Position numbers and translations under genes: made by a program
Notes under the pieces: model-generated
Database searches by the model: none
Told to the model about the DNA's origin: nothing
The model's input: the letters and a program-made list of their open reading frames with translations, nothing else
Part shown: positions 39,989 to 49,193 of the stretch, one piece after another
Layout of the letters: each line of letters begins with the position of its first letter
Numbering within the stretch: the stretch's first letter is position 1
Origin: Beijerinckiaceae bacterium
GTDB lineage: Bacteria; Pseudomonadota; Alphaproteobacteria; Rhizobiales; Beijerinckiaceae
NCBI GenBank assembly: GCA_030684835.1
Contig: JAUXWZ010000132.1
Coordinates: 43,361 to 107,360, forward strand
Direction of reading: 5' to 3'
DNA length: 64,000 bases

Positions 39989-41164
39989 TTACGCGAGCAG
40001 GCCGCTCGGTTTTGCGGCGAGCGGGTTATCGCGACGCGCGGCAACATCCGCCTGATCAATAACGGGCTCACCCAAAAACGCCGCCCACAATCCCCTGACA
40101 TGCTCGGGCTCAATATCGCGCAGAATGAAGACAATGCGCGTAAGTCGCTGCCCGTCCGGCCATGCGTCAAGTCGCACAGGCGGATGGAATACGTGCTGCA
40201 CGCCGTGAATGACAACGGGCCGCGCGGGGTCGTCGGTCAGTCCGATCAAACCTTTCACACGCAGCATGTTCGAGCCATGCACATTGCGCAGCATGTCGAT
40301 GAAAAGATCGAACGTGCCGGGCGCGATGAAACGATCGCTGGTCAAACAGAATGAACGAATGCGTGCGTCGTGACGATTGGGATCGTGCGCATGGACATGC
40401 CCATGGCCATGATGATGATTGTGCTCACCGTGATGTGCAGGTTGATGCGCGCGTGATTCCGCCAACGCTTCCGCGTTCAGCCAGCGCTCGACGTCGGGAA
40501 GTTTTCCTTCAAAGCCGAACAGCCCTGCATCGAGCAGATTCTCCGCGCGCGCGTCGGCGATTTCGATGATCCGCGCCGCAGGCGCCAGCGCATGAAGTCT
40601 CTGGCGCAGAGCCTCAACCGCGTCGATCTGTTCGGACGTCTGCGCGAGGTCAGCCTTCGTAATGACAATGCGATCAGCAACAGCGACCTGTTTCACCGCT
40701 TCTTCCTGCGCGTCGAGCGTCGCGGCGCCATTGATAGCGTCAACAACAGTCACGACGCCCTGCAGGCGAAAGCGCAACATCAGATACGGATGATGCATGA
40801 TCGTGTGCAGAACAGGGGCGGGATCGGCGAGGCCCGTCGTCTCCACGATCACGCGTGAGAATGGCTTGATGCGCCCGTTGTCCCGATTGCGCAGCGCGTC
40901 TTCCAGCGTCGCGATGAGATCGCCGCGGATCGTACAGCACAAACATCCCGACGACATGAGCACCATGTCGCCCTCGACCTTTTCAACGAAGAGATGATCG
41001 AGTCCAACCTCGCCAAATTCGTTGATCAGGATGAGCGCATCCGACAGCATCGGATCGGCGAGCAACCTGTTGAGCAGCGTTGTCTTGCCGGCGCCCAGAA
41101 AGCCCGTCAGCACAGTAAACGGGGTGGGCGGCGGCGGGCGCCGCTGCAACACAGCGTCACTCAT
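39989..41164 (-). CDS. COG0523/CobW-family G3E GTPase metallochaperone
   Basis: This is a G3E-family GTPase that loads metal, usually zinc or cobalt, onto client proteins. The 391-aa protein has the P-loop LTGFLGAGKTTLLNRLL (about residues 20-36), the CxCC metal site SSGCLCCTIRGD (about 72-83), a NKxD-like ITKADL, and a C-terminal CobW domain. A His-rich insert (EHNHHHGHGHVHAHD, about residues 246-260) suggests zinc or nickel storage. ATG 41164 overlaps the stop of the upstream DD-carboxypeptidase gene by one base (TGATG), so the two form an operon. cobS/cobT are 3 kb away in a different unit; a cobalamin role is possible but zinc is more likely. Confidence 0.9.
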   Translation of the reverse strand: MSDAVLQRRPPPPTPFTVLTGFLGAGKTTLLNRLLADPMLSDALILINEFGEVGLDHLFVEKVEGDMVLMSSGCLCCTIRGDLIATLEDALRNRDNGRIKPFSRVIVETTGLADPAPVLHTIMHHPYLMLRFRLQGVVTVVDAINGAATLDAQEEAVKQVAVADRIVITKADLAQTSEQIDAVEALRQRLHALAPAARIIEIADARAENLLDAGLFGFEGKLPDVERWLNAEALAESRAHQPAHHGEHNHHHGHGHVHAHDPNRHDARIRSFCLTSDRFIAPGTFDLFIDMLRNVHGSNMLRVKGLIGLTDDPARPVVIHGVQHVFHPPVRLDAWPDGQRLTRIVFILRDIEPEHVRGLWAAFLGEPVIDQADVAARRDNPLAAKPSGLLA

Positions 41165-42642
41165 CACTGCACTGCGGAAGGAGTGGCTGACGCTTGCGGC
41201 TTGGGCGCGGCCTTGGGTGCGGGTTTCTGCGCCGCTTTTGGCTTCTGGTCCGTCTTCGCCTTCGCGGCAGGCTTGGGCGCAGGCTTGGGCGCAGGCTTTT
41301 GGGCCGCCTTGGCCGCAGGCTTTTGCGTGGGCTTTTGCGTTGCCTTGGCGCCCTGTTGCTTCTTGGCGGCGGGCTTCGCGGCCTGCTGTTTCTTCTCGGC
41401 GGCCTTTGGCTTGGCCACGGGGAGCGGCTTGTGCGGATTGGCCTGCGTCGCGGGATGCGTCCGGCCTCCGGCCGGCTTTGTCGCCGCGGCGTCGGAGGCG
41501 TCATCGGTGAGAGCCGCGCGAGCCGAGCCCGCCCAACCGGGCGCACGACCAATATAGATGGGCACGGGATCAAACACGGGCCGTGGCCCCAGGTCGCCCG
41601 TAGCGAGCGCTGCTAACGCGGGACTCGTCGCCATGCGCTGCTGCTGGAAGAAGGCCGCGGGGCCGCCTTCATCGAAATTCGTGCCCGGGTTCTGCAACCC
41701 TGCGACCGAAACGCCAAAGTCCTCACCAATCGAATCGCGATTGCGCCCCGGACCGCAAATTTGCGACCGCATGTTGGGCGCCTCCGCCACGCCGGACGGC
41801 GGCAATTGCGCGAGCGTCGTGCGGCCAAAATTGCTGACGGCAAAACCCTGTTCGAAAAGCGACATCGCCTTCAGTGTGCGCGTCTTCGCGTTGGGAGAAC
41901 CCATGACCACGGTGATGATCCGCCGTCCGCCCCGCGTTGCGCTGGCGACCACGTTGAAGCCTGAGGCGCAGACGAAACCCGTCTTCATGCCGTCTGCGCC
42001 CGGATAACGCCCGAGCAACCCATTGTGGGTTGGAATGATTTTTGTCCCCAGCTTCAGCGCGCCGATGCCGTAAAGCGTCTGGTGCTGCGGAAAGTGAATG
42101 AGCAATGCACGCGCCAGAACCGCCATGTCCTGCGCCGAGCTGACATGCGCGTCGTGATGCAGGCCGTTGGGGTTGACGAAATGCGACTGACGCATGCCCA
42201 GCGCCGACGCGACCTGATTCATCTCAGCCGAAAACTTCTCGACCGAACCCGCGACGCCCTCGGCGATGGTCACGGAAACATCGTTGGCCGATTTCACCAT
42301 GATCATCTTGAGCGCGTTTTCGAGCGTCACTTCCGTTCCAGACTTGAAGCCCATCTTGGAAGGAGCCATGCGCGCGGCGCGATTGGACACCACGAGAGGC
42401 GTTTGCAACGAGACGCGCCCTTCGTGCACGGCGCGCAAGGCGACATACACCGTCATCAGCTTTGTCAGCGAGGCGGGATACCACGGCCGAGTCGCCTCTT
42501 CAGCGTGAAGCACCGCTCCGCTCGAAACGTCCACCACAAGAGTGGGTGCAGCCTGAACGCCACAAACAGAGGCGGCGAGCGCCGCAGCGCCGGTAAAAAG
42601 CGATAATGCGCCGAATGTGGCGCGCGTCCTGAAAAGCTTCAT
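41164..42642 (-). CDS. D-alanyl-D-alanine carboxypeptidase (PBP5/DacF type) with Lys/Ala/Pro-rich tail
   Basis: This periplasmic serine DD-carboxypeptidase trims peptidoglycan pentapeptides. The signal peptide is MKLFRTRATFGALSLFTGAAALAASVCGVQA. The penicillin-binding motifs are all present: SLTK (PASLTKLMTVY, about residues 66-76), SAN (VKSANDVS) and KTG (GMKTGFVCAS). The catalytic domain ends near residue 280. The last 110 residues are a histone-H1-like low-complexity tail of Lys, Ala, Pro and Gln (KPAAKKQQGAKATQKPTQKP) that could bind polyanionic envelope polymers. The start at 42642 gives the signal peptide. It is translationally coupled to the COG0523 gene. Confidence 0.92.
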   Translation of the reverse strand: MKLFRTRATFGALSLFTGAAALAASVCGVQAAPTLVVDVSSGAVLHAEEATRPWYPASLTKLMTVYVALRAVHEGRVSLQTPLVVSNRAARMAPSKMGFKSGTEVTLENALKMIMVKSANDVSVTIAEGVAGSVEKFSAEMNQVASALGMRQSHFVNPNGLHHDAHVSSAQDMAVLARALLIHFPQHQTLYGIGALKLGTKIIPTHNGLLGRYPGADGMKTGFVCASGFNVVASATRGGRRIITVVMGSPNAKTRTLKAMSLFEQGFAVSNFGRTTLAQLPPSGVAEAPNMRSQICGPGRNRDSIGEDFGVSVAGLQNPGTNFDEGGPAAFFQQQRMATSPALAALATGDLGPRPVFDPVPIYIGRAPGWAGSARAALTDDASDAAATKPAGGRTHPATQANPHKPLPVAKPKAAEKKQQAAKPAAKKQQGAKATQKPTQKPAAKAAQKPAPKPAPKPAAKAKTDQKPKAAQKPAPKAAPKPQASATPSAVQ

Positions 42643-42969
42643 CTGTGCTCCGCTTGGCCACATAGGCTCGGCGCGTCCCGTCAAGGACTTGTCCTTCCTA
42701 ACTCTTTTACCCGAATCAGCAAAGTCGGCGGGAAGGGTCTAATGGTCGCTCCCCGAACCCTCGTGCAAAGCCCGTGCAAGCCATTGCCAGCCGAGGCGGC
42801 GATTTGATGGCGCCGCCGCAAATTTTCCTCAACTGGGGCGAGATGAAACAGGATCGCCGGCTCAATTTGCACAAATGTAGAGACGGGATGCCGACATGAA
42901 CAAACGCTAATTCACTTTGAACGCCACCCATCGGTAGCCGGCAGGTTCAAAATCCGCCAAGCCCCTGAT
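42643..42969. other. Intergenic region between bolA and the DD-carboxypeptidase gene, no clear gene
   Basis: These 327 bases hold the upstream region of the carboxypeptidase gene and the downstream region of bolA (both minus strand). A GC inverted repeat (GGCGGCG / CGCCGCC) lies near 42797-42820. The short ORFs in the track (42681-42872, 42716-42931) have no start signal or protein-like character. I see nothing else. Confidence 0.4.
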
Positions 42970-43248
42970 CTATTCCCCCGGGGCCTTTGCCTGAATGGCA
43001 AGCGCGTGGACGTCAGCGGCCAGTTCTTCGGCGAGAATCGCGTTGACCATGCGATGGCGGTCGATCCGGCTCTTGCCCGCGAACGCCTCGGACACCACGT
43101 TGACCGTGAAATGTGTTTCGCCTCGCGGCTCCACCCCGCCGGGGTGCAAGATGTGGCCGGCGTGTTTGGCGGAATCGTCAATGACGTCGAGCGACAGCGG
43201 CGCAAGGGCGCTCTCCAGCTTTGTCCGCATCATCTCTTTAACGCTCAT
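42970..43248 (-). CDS. BolA family protein
   Basis: BolA proteins pair with monothiol glutaredoxins in iron-sulfur trafficking and stress responses. The 92-aa product shows MRTKLESALAPLSLDVID, a HILHPG stretch and the family core GETHFTVNVVSEAFAGKSRIDRHRMVNAIL with the invariant FxGxxxxxRHRxVxxxL pattern. It is divergent from the J-domain gene, an arrangement typical of Hyphomicrobiales. Confidence 0.94.
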   Translation of the reverse strand: MSVKEMMRTKLESALAPLSLDVIDDSAKHAGHILHPGGVEPRGETHFTVNVVSEAFAGKSRIDRHRMVNAILAEELAADVHALAIQAKAPGE

Positions 43249-43430
43249 TTGTCCAGTCCGGGGCTAGAGTGCGTGCGTAAGGTCTTTGGGCTTTAGATGC
43301 GCGCCTGGAGGCCGGATCGCAAGACCAATGTCGTATCTGCGCCTGACAATGCAGATTGAGAAACAATGCACGACGAAACAGACGTGTCGCAGCTTGCCGG
43401 GCGCCAAACGCCTGCCTAGAGTGGTCGGAA

Positions 43431-44045
43431 ATGAACCTGAACTCGTCCATATTCGACCGCATACGCGTTAAAGCGCAGCCCGATCAGGCGCCGCGCGAAC
43501 ACGCGATCGGCTGCGATCATCCCGGCTGCAGCCAGGCGGGCGGCTACCGCGCGCCAAAGGGCCGGAATCACGAAGGGCAATACTTCTGCTTCTGCCTGGA
43601 CCACGTCCGCCTGTACAATCAGTCCTATAATTATTTCAACGGCATGACCGACGACGCCGTCGCCCGTTACCAGAAGGACGCGACCATCGGGCACCGGCCC
43701 ACATGGACCATGGGCGCGAAACGGTCCGAGGGTGGAGCGACCCCCGACACAGACCCGGAATATTTCGTCGATCCGTTCGGCGTGATGCGCGGACGGGCGG
43801 AGGCAGCCCGCAGAAAGGGCGCCCGGCCTGAGCCGCAGGCGCCGCGCGTGGGCGTCGCCGCCGCCAAGGCGTTGGATACGCTGGGGCTGGACGACACAGC
43901 AACCACGGACTCGATCCGTGCGCGTTACAAAGAATTGGTCAAGCGCCTTCACCCGGACGCGAACGGCGGTGACCGTTCCCGCGAGGAAAAATTGCGCGAG
44001 ATCATCCAGGCCTATAAACATCTTCGGACGGCCCGGCTTGCTTGA
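43431..44045 (+). CDS. J-domain (DnaJ-like) protein with N-terminal Cys/His cluster
   Basis: The 204-aa protein has a C-terminal J domain (about residues 143-200) with the HPD motif in [13 protein letters not shown], which stimulates DnaK ATPase. The N-terminal 60 residues carry [18 protein letters not shown] and FCFCLDHV, a Cys/His set that could bind zinc. The start at ATG 43431 replaces the track's 43356. It precedes cobS by 98 bases, a conserved order, but no functional link to cobalt chelatase is proven. Confidence 0.9.
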   Translation: MNLNSSIFDRIRVKAQPDQAPREHAIGCDHPGCSQAGGYRAPKGRNHEGQYFCFCLDHVRLYNQSYNYFNGMTDDAVARYQKDATIGHRPTWTMGAKRSEGGATPDTDPEYFVDPFGVMRGRAEAARRKGARPEPQAPRVGVAAAKALDTLGLDDTATTDSIRARYKELVKRLHPDANGGDRSREEKLREIIQAYKHLRTARLA

Positions 44046-44143
44046 CCAGCGAGCGGCTTTTCTCTGGACCATCCAGCGGACTTAGGCCAAACAGGCGCAG
44101 CAATTGCCTGTCGCTATTGAATGAGCGCAGGCGTGGAGGACGA

Positions 44144-45148
44144 ATGACGATCGCAACGGCACAAGTCTCTGGAACGGCACTAGTCTCTGGCATGCCCGAC
44201 ACAAAGGTTTCGGTGCGTCAGGTTTTCGGCATCGATTCGGACTTACAAGTCCCGGCCTACTCGCAAACGAGTCAGCACGTTCCGGACCTGGATCCCGAAT
44301 ATCTGTTCGACAGGCCGACCACGCTCGCGATTCTGGCGGGCTTCGCGCACAATCGTCGCGTGATCGTGACCGGCTATCATGGCACCGGCAAATCAACCCA
44401 CATCGAGCAGGTCGCCGCCCGCCTCAAATGGCCGTGCGTGCGCATCAACCTCGATAGCCACGTTTCCCGCATTGATCTCGTCGGCAAGGACGCGATCGTG
44501 CTGAAGGAGGGCAAGCAGGTCACGGAGTTCCGCGACGGCATTCTGCCCTGGGCCTACCAGAATAACGTCGCGCTCGTGTTCGACGAATACGATGCGGGTC
44601 GCCCGGACGTGATGTTCGTCATTCAGCGCGTGCTTGAATCGTCTGGCCGCCTCACGCTTCTCGACCAGAGCCGCGTCATTAAGCCTCATCCCGCCTTCCG
44701 CCTTTTCGCCACCGCAAACACGGTAGGCTTGGGCGACACGTCCGGCCTTTATCACGGCACGCAGCAGATCAATCAGGCGCAGATGGACCGCTGGTCCATT
44801 GTCACCGTCCTGAACTATCTCGCCCACGACAAGGAAGTGGACATTGTCCTCGCCAAGGCGCCCCACTTCCAGAACAAGGAAGGCCGCGACACGATCAACA
44901 AGATGGTGCGTGTGGCTGACCTCACGCGCAGCGCCTTCATGGCCGGCGATCTGTCGACTGTGATGAGCCCGCGCACAGTGATCACGTGGGCGGAAAACGC
45001 CGACATCTTCCAGGATGTGGGTTTCTCGTTCCGCCTCACCTTCCTCAACAAGTGCGACGAACTCGAGCGGTCGCTGGTCGCTGAGTTCTATCAACGCGCC
45101 TTCGGTCAGGAATTGCCCGAAAGCACGGTCAACATCGCGCTTAGCTAA
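44144..45148 (+). CDS. cobS: Aerobic cobaltochelatase subunit CobS
   Basis: CobS is the AAA+ motor of the CobNST cobalt chelatase, which inserts cobalt into hydrogenobyrinic acid a,c-diamide in aerobic cobalamin synthesis. The 334-aa protein has Walker [14 protein letters not shown] (about residues 85-97), Walker [10 protein letters not shown] (about 147-155) and sensor region [21 protein letters not shown] three bases before ATG 44144 sets the start; the track begins at 44042. The second to sixteenth codons contain a tandem 18-base duplication. A HAD gene separates it from cobT. Confidence 0.96.
   Translation: MTIATAQVSGTALVSGMPDTKVSVRQVFGIDSDLQVPAYSQTSQHVPDLDPEYLFDRPTTLAILAGFAHNRRVIVTGYHGTGKSTHIEQVAARLKWPCVRINLDSHVSRIDLVGKDAIVLKEGKQVTEFRDGILPWAYQNNVALVFDEYDAGRPDVMFVIQRVLESSGRLTLLDQSRVIKPHPAFRLFATANTVGLGDTSGLYHGTQQINQAQMDRWSIVTVLNYLAHDKEVDIVLAKAPHFQNKEGRDTINKMVRVADLTRSAFMAGDLSTVMSPRTVITWAENADIFQDVGFSFRLTFLNKCDELERSLVAEFYQRAFGQELPESTVNIALS
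44155..44190 (+). repeat. Tandem 18-base duplication at the start of cobS
   Basis: AACGGCACAAGTCTCTGG is followed directly by a copy with one mismatch (AACGGCACTAGTCTCTGG). The two copies encode TAQVSG and TALVSG in frame, near the N-terminus of CobS. Confidence 0.9.
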
Positions 45149-45152
45149 TCTC

Positions 45153-45857
45153 ATGAACAACGCTCCGAAGGCGCTCTTCTTCGACGTCTTCGGCACGCTC
45201 GTCGACTGGAGACAAGGGATCGCCCGCGAAAGCGAGGCGATCCTTTCTTCGTTTGGCCATTCGCTCGACTGGTGCGCCTTCGCCGACGACTGGCGCGCGC
45301 AATATCAGCCGACGCTGGAGCAGGTGCGTTCCGGCAAACGCGCCTACGAAAAGCTCGACGCGCTTCACCGTGAAAATGTGCAGCCTGTTCTCGCCCGCCA
45401 CGGCGTGGACGCCAGCGACGCCATGCTCGATGCGCTGACCAATGCGTGGCGACGAATTCCCGCCTGCCCCGATACGCCGGCGGCGCTTATCCGCTTGCGC
45501 GAACGCTTCCTGATGGCGCCGGTGTCCAACGGCAACATTTCGATGATGGCGATGCTGGCGCGCTTCAATGATTTCCACTGGGACGCCGTTCTGGGGGCCG
45601 AGTTGGCCGACGACTACAAGCCCAACGCCGAAGTTTATCTCACTGCCTGCGCCGCATTCGACCTCGCGCCGGAGCAATGTGTCATGGTCGCCGCCCACAC
45701 CTACGACCTGAAAGCCGCCGCGGCGCTTGGCCTGCGCACAGCCCATGTCGCGAGGCCGAACGAGTACGGCCCCGGCAAGGGCGAGGCGGCGCCGGGCATG
45801 GTTGTGGACTGGGCTGCGGCCGACCTTACGGATCTGGCCGATCAATTGTGCCGCTAG
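45153..45857 (+). CDS. HAD hydrolase, haloacid dehalogenase type II-like
   Basis: This 234-aa enzyme belongs to the L-2-haloacid dehalogenase branch of the HAD superfamily. The nucleophile Asp lies in ALFFDVFGTLVDWRQG (about residues 7-22). The second motif is PVSNGN, the Lys is in DDYKPNAEVY, and AAHTYDLKAAAALGLR is the dehalogenase-II signature. The start ATG is four bases after the cobS stop. It separates cobS from cobT, which are normally adjacent. The reaction may be dehalogenation or a related phosphatase activity. Confidence 0.88.
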   Translation: MNNAPKALFFDVFGTLVDWRQGIARESEAILSSFGHSLDWCAFADDWRAQYQPTLEQVRSGKRAYEKLDALHRENVQPVLARHGVDASDAMLDALTNAWRRIPACPDTPAALIRLRERFLMAPVSNGNISMMAMLARFNDFHWDAVLGAELADDYKPNAEVYLTACAAFDLAPEQCVMVAAHTYDLKAAAALGLRTAHVARPNEYGPGKGEAAPGMVVDWAAADLTDLADQLCR

Positions 45858-45908
45858 CCTGCGTCTCCGACCCTTGTGTTGACCCGTCCAAGGGGTATGT
45901 TGCAAAGC

Positions 45909-47840
45909 ATGTCATCCATTCCCAGCAATCGTAAGCCCGGCGCCAAGGCCGAAGCTCCACAGGAACCGTTCAAGCGCGCAGTCGCCAGCTGCATGCGCGC
46001 CATGGCGGGCGTCAAGGAACTTGAAGTCACCTACGCCCCGGAGCGGCCCGGCCTCACAGGCACAGGCGAAGGCGCAAAAGCGCGCCTGCCCGAGCCCGCG
46101 CGCAAGCTCTCGCTAGAGGAAGCGGCTATCGTGCGTGGCCATGCGGACTCGCTGGCCCTCAAGCTCGCCTGCCACGACACGGGCGTACACCGCAAATTGA
46201 TGCCGCAAAACCAGGCGGCCCGCGCAGTGTTCGAGGCGGTCGAACAATCGCGCGTTGAATCCATCGGATCGCGCCGCATGGCCGGCGTCGCCTCCAATCT
46301 GACGGCGATGCTGGAAGACCGCTATCACCGCGGCACCTACGCCGATGTCAGCGACCGCGCTGATGCGCCCCTTGAAGACGCCGTCGCCATGATGGTGCGC
46401 GAACGCCTCACCGGCCTCGCGCCGCCCAAGGCTGCCCAGCGCATCGTCGATCTCTGGCGCCCGATCATCGAGGATCGCGCCGGCGACGAATTGAACAAGC
46501 TCGGCGACTCCATCGAGGATCAGCGGGCCTTTGGCCGCGCCGTCCACAAGCTCCTTCAGTCCCTCGACATGATGGACGAGGGCGCGATGGACCACGATGA
46601 CACCGGCGACGAAGCCGGCGATTCAGAGCCAGACTCCAAGCCCGAAAACAGCGAAGGCGAGGGCGAGCAGGACTCGACTGGCGACGCCGTCGAGATGGAA
46701 TCAGCCGAGGACTCGAGCGAAGAAATCGACGAAGGCGAAATGGACGCCGACGATTCGCTCTCCGGCGACATGCCCGAAGATTCCGAAATGGGCGACGCGG
46801 ACGAGGCGTCGGAAAGCAAGCGCCCGCAAAACCAGGGCGGCCACGAACATCGCGGCGCCGACTACAAGGCCTATTCCAACCGGTTCGACGAAACGGTGAC
46901 GGCCGAAGAATTGTGCGAGCCCGAAGAACTGGAGCGCCTGCGCGCTTATCTCGACAAGCAGCTCAGCAACCTGTCCTCCATCGTTGCGCGCCTCGCCAAC
47001 CGCCTGCAACGGCGCCTGATGGCGCAGCAAAGCCGTTCGTGGGAATTCGACCTCGAAGAAGGCGTGCTCGACCCCGCGCGTCTGGTGCGCATCATCATCG
47101 ACCCGCAGCAGCCCCTGTCCTTCAAGCGCGAGAAGGACATGAACTTCCGCGATACAGTGGTGACGCTGCTCATCGACAATTCAGGCTCGATGCGCGGCCG
47201 TCCGATTACCGTGGCCGCCACCTGCGCCGACATTCTCGCCCGCACGCTGGAGCGTTGCGGCGTGAAGGTCGAGATCCTCGGCTTCACCACACGTGCCTGG
47301 AAGGGCGGACAGTCGCGCGAGGCATGGCTGCAGAGCGGCAAGCCGCAGAACCCCGGCCGGCTGAACGACCTCCGCCACATTATCTACAAGAGCGCGGACG
47401 CGCCCTGGAGGCGCGCGCGCCGCAACCTGGGCCTGATGATGCGCGAAGGCCTGCTCAAGGAGAATATCGACGGCGAGGCGGTCGATTGGGCGCACAAGCG
47501 CCTGCTTGCACGCACCGAGCAGCGGCGCATCCTGATGGTGATTTCCGACGGCGCGCCGGTGGACGATTCCACGCTCTCGGTGAACCCCGGCAATTATCTT
47601 GAAAAACACTTGCGCGCCGTGATCGACGAAATCGAAAATCGCTCACCCGTGGAATTGATCGCCATCGGCATCGGCCATGACGTGACACGCTATTACAAGC
47701 GCGCGGTCACCATTGTGGACGCCGAAGAACTCGGCGGCGCGATGACGGAAAAGCTGGCTGAATTGTTCGATGAAAGCGCGACCCCCGTTCCGCCTCCGCA
47801 GCCGGTGCGCGGGCAGCGCCGCATGGCCACCGCGCGGTAG
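45909..47840 (+). CDS. cobT: Aerobic cobaltochelatase subunit CobT
   Basis: CobT is the VWA-domain partner of CobS in the cobalt chelatase. The protein is about 643 aa. The N-terminal helical domain ([18 protein letters not shown]) is followed by a very acidic linker of about 100 residues ([14 protein letters not shown], then ENSEGEGEQ) and the C-terminal VWA domain with the MIDAS motif [11 protein letters not shown] (about residues 420-430). ATG 45909 gives the family-like [23 protein letters not shown] 45897 is possible. A bidirectional terminator follows. Confidence 0.95.
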   Translation: MSSIPSNRKPGAKAEAPQEPFKRAVASCMRAMAGVKELEVTYAPERPGLTGTGEGAKARLPEPARKLSLEEAAIVRGHADSLALKLACHDTGVHRKLMPQNQAARAVFEAVEQSRVESIGSRRMAGVASNLTAMLEDRYHRGTYADVSDRADAPLEDAVAMMVRERLTGLAPPKAAQRIVDLWRPIIEDRAGDELNKLGDSIEDQRAFGRAVHKLLQSLDMMDEGAMDHDDTGDEAGDSEPDSKPENSEGEGEQDSTGDAVEMESAEDSSEEIDEGEMDADDSLSGDMPEDSEMGDADEASESKRPQNQGGHEHRGADYKAYSNRFDETVTAEELCEPEELERLRAYLDKQLSNLSSIVARLANRLQRRLMAQQSRSWEFDLEEGVLDPARLVRIIIDPQQPLSFKREKDMNFRDTVVTLLIDNSGSMRGRPITVAATCADILARTLERCGVKVEILGFTTRAWKGGQSREAWLQSGKPQNPGRLNDLRHIIYKSADAPWRRARRNLGLMMREGLLKENIDGEAVDWAHKRLLARTEQRRILMVISDGAPVDDSTLSVNPGNYLEKHLRAVIDEIENRSPVELIAIGIGHDVTRYYKRAVTIVDAEELGGAMTEKLAELFDESATPVPPPQPVRGQRRMATAR

Positions 47841-47863
47841 AGCGAGAACGGCATACACAAAGC

Positions 47864-47895
47864 AAAAGCGCCGACCCAGGGGCCGGCGCTTTTTT
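47864..47895. terminator. Bidirectional terminator between cobT and rpmB
   Basis: AAAAGCGCCG pairs with CGGCGCTTTTTT across a GC-rich centre (ACCCAGGGGC). It has T-runs on both strands and sits between two convergent genes, so it can stop transcription of both. Confidence 0.88.
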
Positions 47896-47941
47896 ATGCG
47901 ATCAACGAGTCAAGATCAGACCGCCAAGGACTCAGGCTGGC

Positions 47942-48238
47942 TCAGGCCGCCTGAGCTTCCTTGACCTTTTTGATGATGTCGCGGCGCAGAACCTTGATGT
48001 TCTGCGACAGCTCATCTTCACGAGCCTTGATCAGGAACGCGTCAAGGCCGCCGCGATGCTCCACGGAGCGCAGTGCGTGGGCGCTGATGCGCATGCGCAC
48101 GGAACGGCCAAGCGCATCGGAGATGAGCGTGACCTTGCACAGGTTCGGCAAGAACCGGGTGCGCGTCTTGTGGTTAGAATGGCTGACGAGGTTGCCCGAC
48201 TGAACAGCCTTGCCGGTAAGTTCGCAACGGCGGGACAT
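47942..48238 (-). CDS. rpmB: 50S ribosomal protein L28
   Basis: L28 is a large-subunit protein. The 98-aa product begins [29 protein letters not shown] and continues with [35 protein letters not shown], the family standard. The track's start at 48322 is upstream of the real ATG at 48238, which has AAGGAAG ahead. A CGCCCC/GGGGCG hairpin lies in its leader at 48264-48279. In related genomes the DUF3108 gene is usually next; here a four-gene operon separates them. Confidence 0.97.
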   Translation of the reverse strand: MSRRCELTGKAVQSGNLVSHSNHKTRTRFLPNLCKVTLISDALGRSVRMRISAHALRSVEHRGGLDAFLIKAREDELSQNIKVLRRDIIKKVKEAQAA

Positions 48239-48263
48239 AATGCTTCCTTTTAGACCTCTTCGG

Positions 48264-48279
48264 CGCCCCTCGCGGGGCG
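48264..48279 (-). promoter_or_regulatory. Small GC hairpin in the rpmB leader
   Basis: CGCCCC and GGGGCG pair around TCGC about 25 bases upstream of the rpmB start codon. It may modulate translation of L28, but nothing in the sequence proves it. Confidence 0.35.
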
Positions 48280-48455
48280 ACCCGAACAGCTCTCGTTTGA
48301 GAATTGGTTCTCTACAGGACACAGGCTGGCGAAAGCATAAGCCACCGCCGCGCGTCGGACCGTCGAGCGGGATGCGGTTCTTTAGTGGAGAGCCCCGCCG
48401 CCGTCAAGTGAGAGGGCTTGCGCGCCACCCTTTACCAGGCCCCAACCCCAAGCCG

Positions 48456-49193
48456 TTAAATCTTCAATTTCTTGAAAATCCCCTCCGGGATCGACCCGAT
48501 CACGCCCATCACCAGGCGCCAGATCGGCTTGGTGTAGATCACGTTCGCGCCCTTCTCGTAGGCGGCGAAAATCCGGTCGGCCGCCGCCTCGGGCGTGGCG
48601 GTGAGGGCGGGTGGCAGCTTCATGCCTTCGGTCATGCGCGTGGCGACAAATCCCGGCTTCACCGTCATCACGTGCACGCCTGTCTTGGCGAGCCGGTTGC
48701 GCAGACCCGACAAAAACGCCGTGAACCCGGCCTTGGCGGAGCCGTATACATAATTGGTGGCCCGGCCGCGATCCCCCGCGACGGAGCTGACGCCGATAAT
48801 CGTACCCGCTCTGCGCACTTCAAAGGCGTTGGCGATCACGCCAAGGATCGTGGCGGGCCCCTCGAAATTGGCGCGCATCACGCCCACGGCGGCCTCAAGA
48901 TCAGTCTCGTTGGTGCGCTGGTCGCCCAGTAAGCCAACGACGCAGACCGCGACATAAGGCAGCTTCGGCAGACTGGCGACGAAAGCCTCGTGCGCGTGGA
49001 ACGCCAGCGCATCAAACGCATGCAGCGTGACCGTGACGTTGTAGCGCACCTCCAGGTCGGCCCTGGCGCGTTCCAGATCTTCGGGCCGGCGCGCAGCGAG
49101 CTGTACGTCGAACCCCTCTTTCGCGAAACGATGGGCGATGGCGAGCCCCATGTCGGAAGCGCCGCCCAGTACAAGAATCGATCCCTTACTCAA
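48456..49193 (-). CDS. SDR-family reductase resembling DprE2 (polyprenyl-phospho-2-ketoribose reductase)
   Basis: This 245-aa short-chain dehydrogenase has the NAD(P) motif LVLGGASDMGLAIAHRFA, the catalytic Ser in IGVSSVAGDRGR and YxxxK in NYVYGSAKAGFTAFL. The C-terminal hydrophobic segment (PIWRLVMGVIGSIPEGIFKKL) resembles DprE2, which anchors to membrane or lipid. DprE2 reduces decaprenyl-phospho-2-ketoribose to decaprenyl-phospho-arabinose. The start overlaps the end of the DprE1-like gene by four bases, and the pairing with that oxidase is the strongest evidence. It is the last gene of the operon. Confidence 0.85.
   Translation of the reverse strand: MSKGSILVLGGASDMGLAIAHRFAKEGFDVQLAARRPEDLERARADLEVRYNVTVTLHAFDALAFHAHEAFVASLPKLPYVAVCVVGLLGDQRTNETDLEAAVGVMRANFEGPATILGVIANAFEVRRAGTIIGVSSVAGDRGRATNYVYGSAKAGFTAFLSGLRNRLAKTGVHVMTVKPGFVATRMTEGMKLPPALTATPEAAADRIFAAYEKGANVIYTKPIWRLVMGVIGSIPEGIFKKLKI

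Noticed and set aside
42797-42820. GC inverted repeat as a terminator
   Set aside because: No transcription unit ends into it on the plus strand, and on the minus strand it lies upstream of a gene without a T-run.
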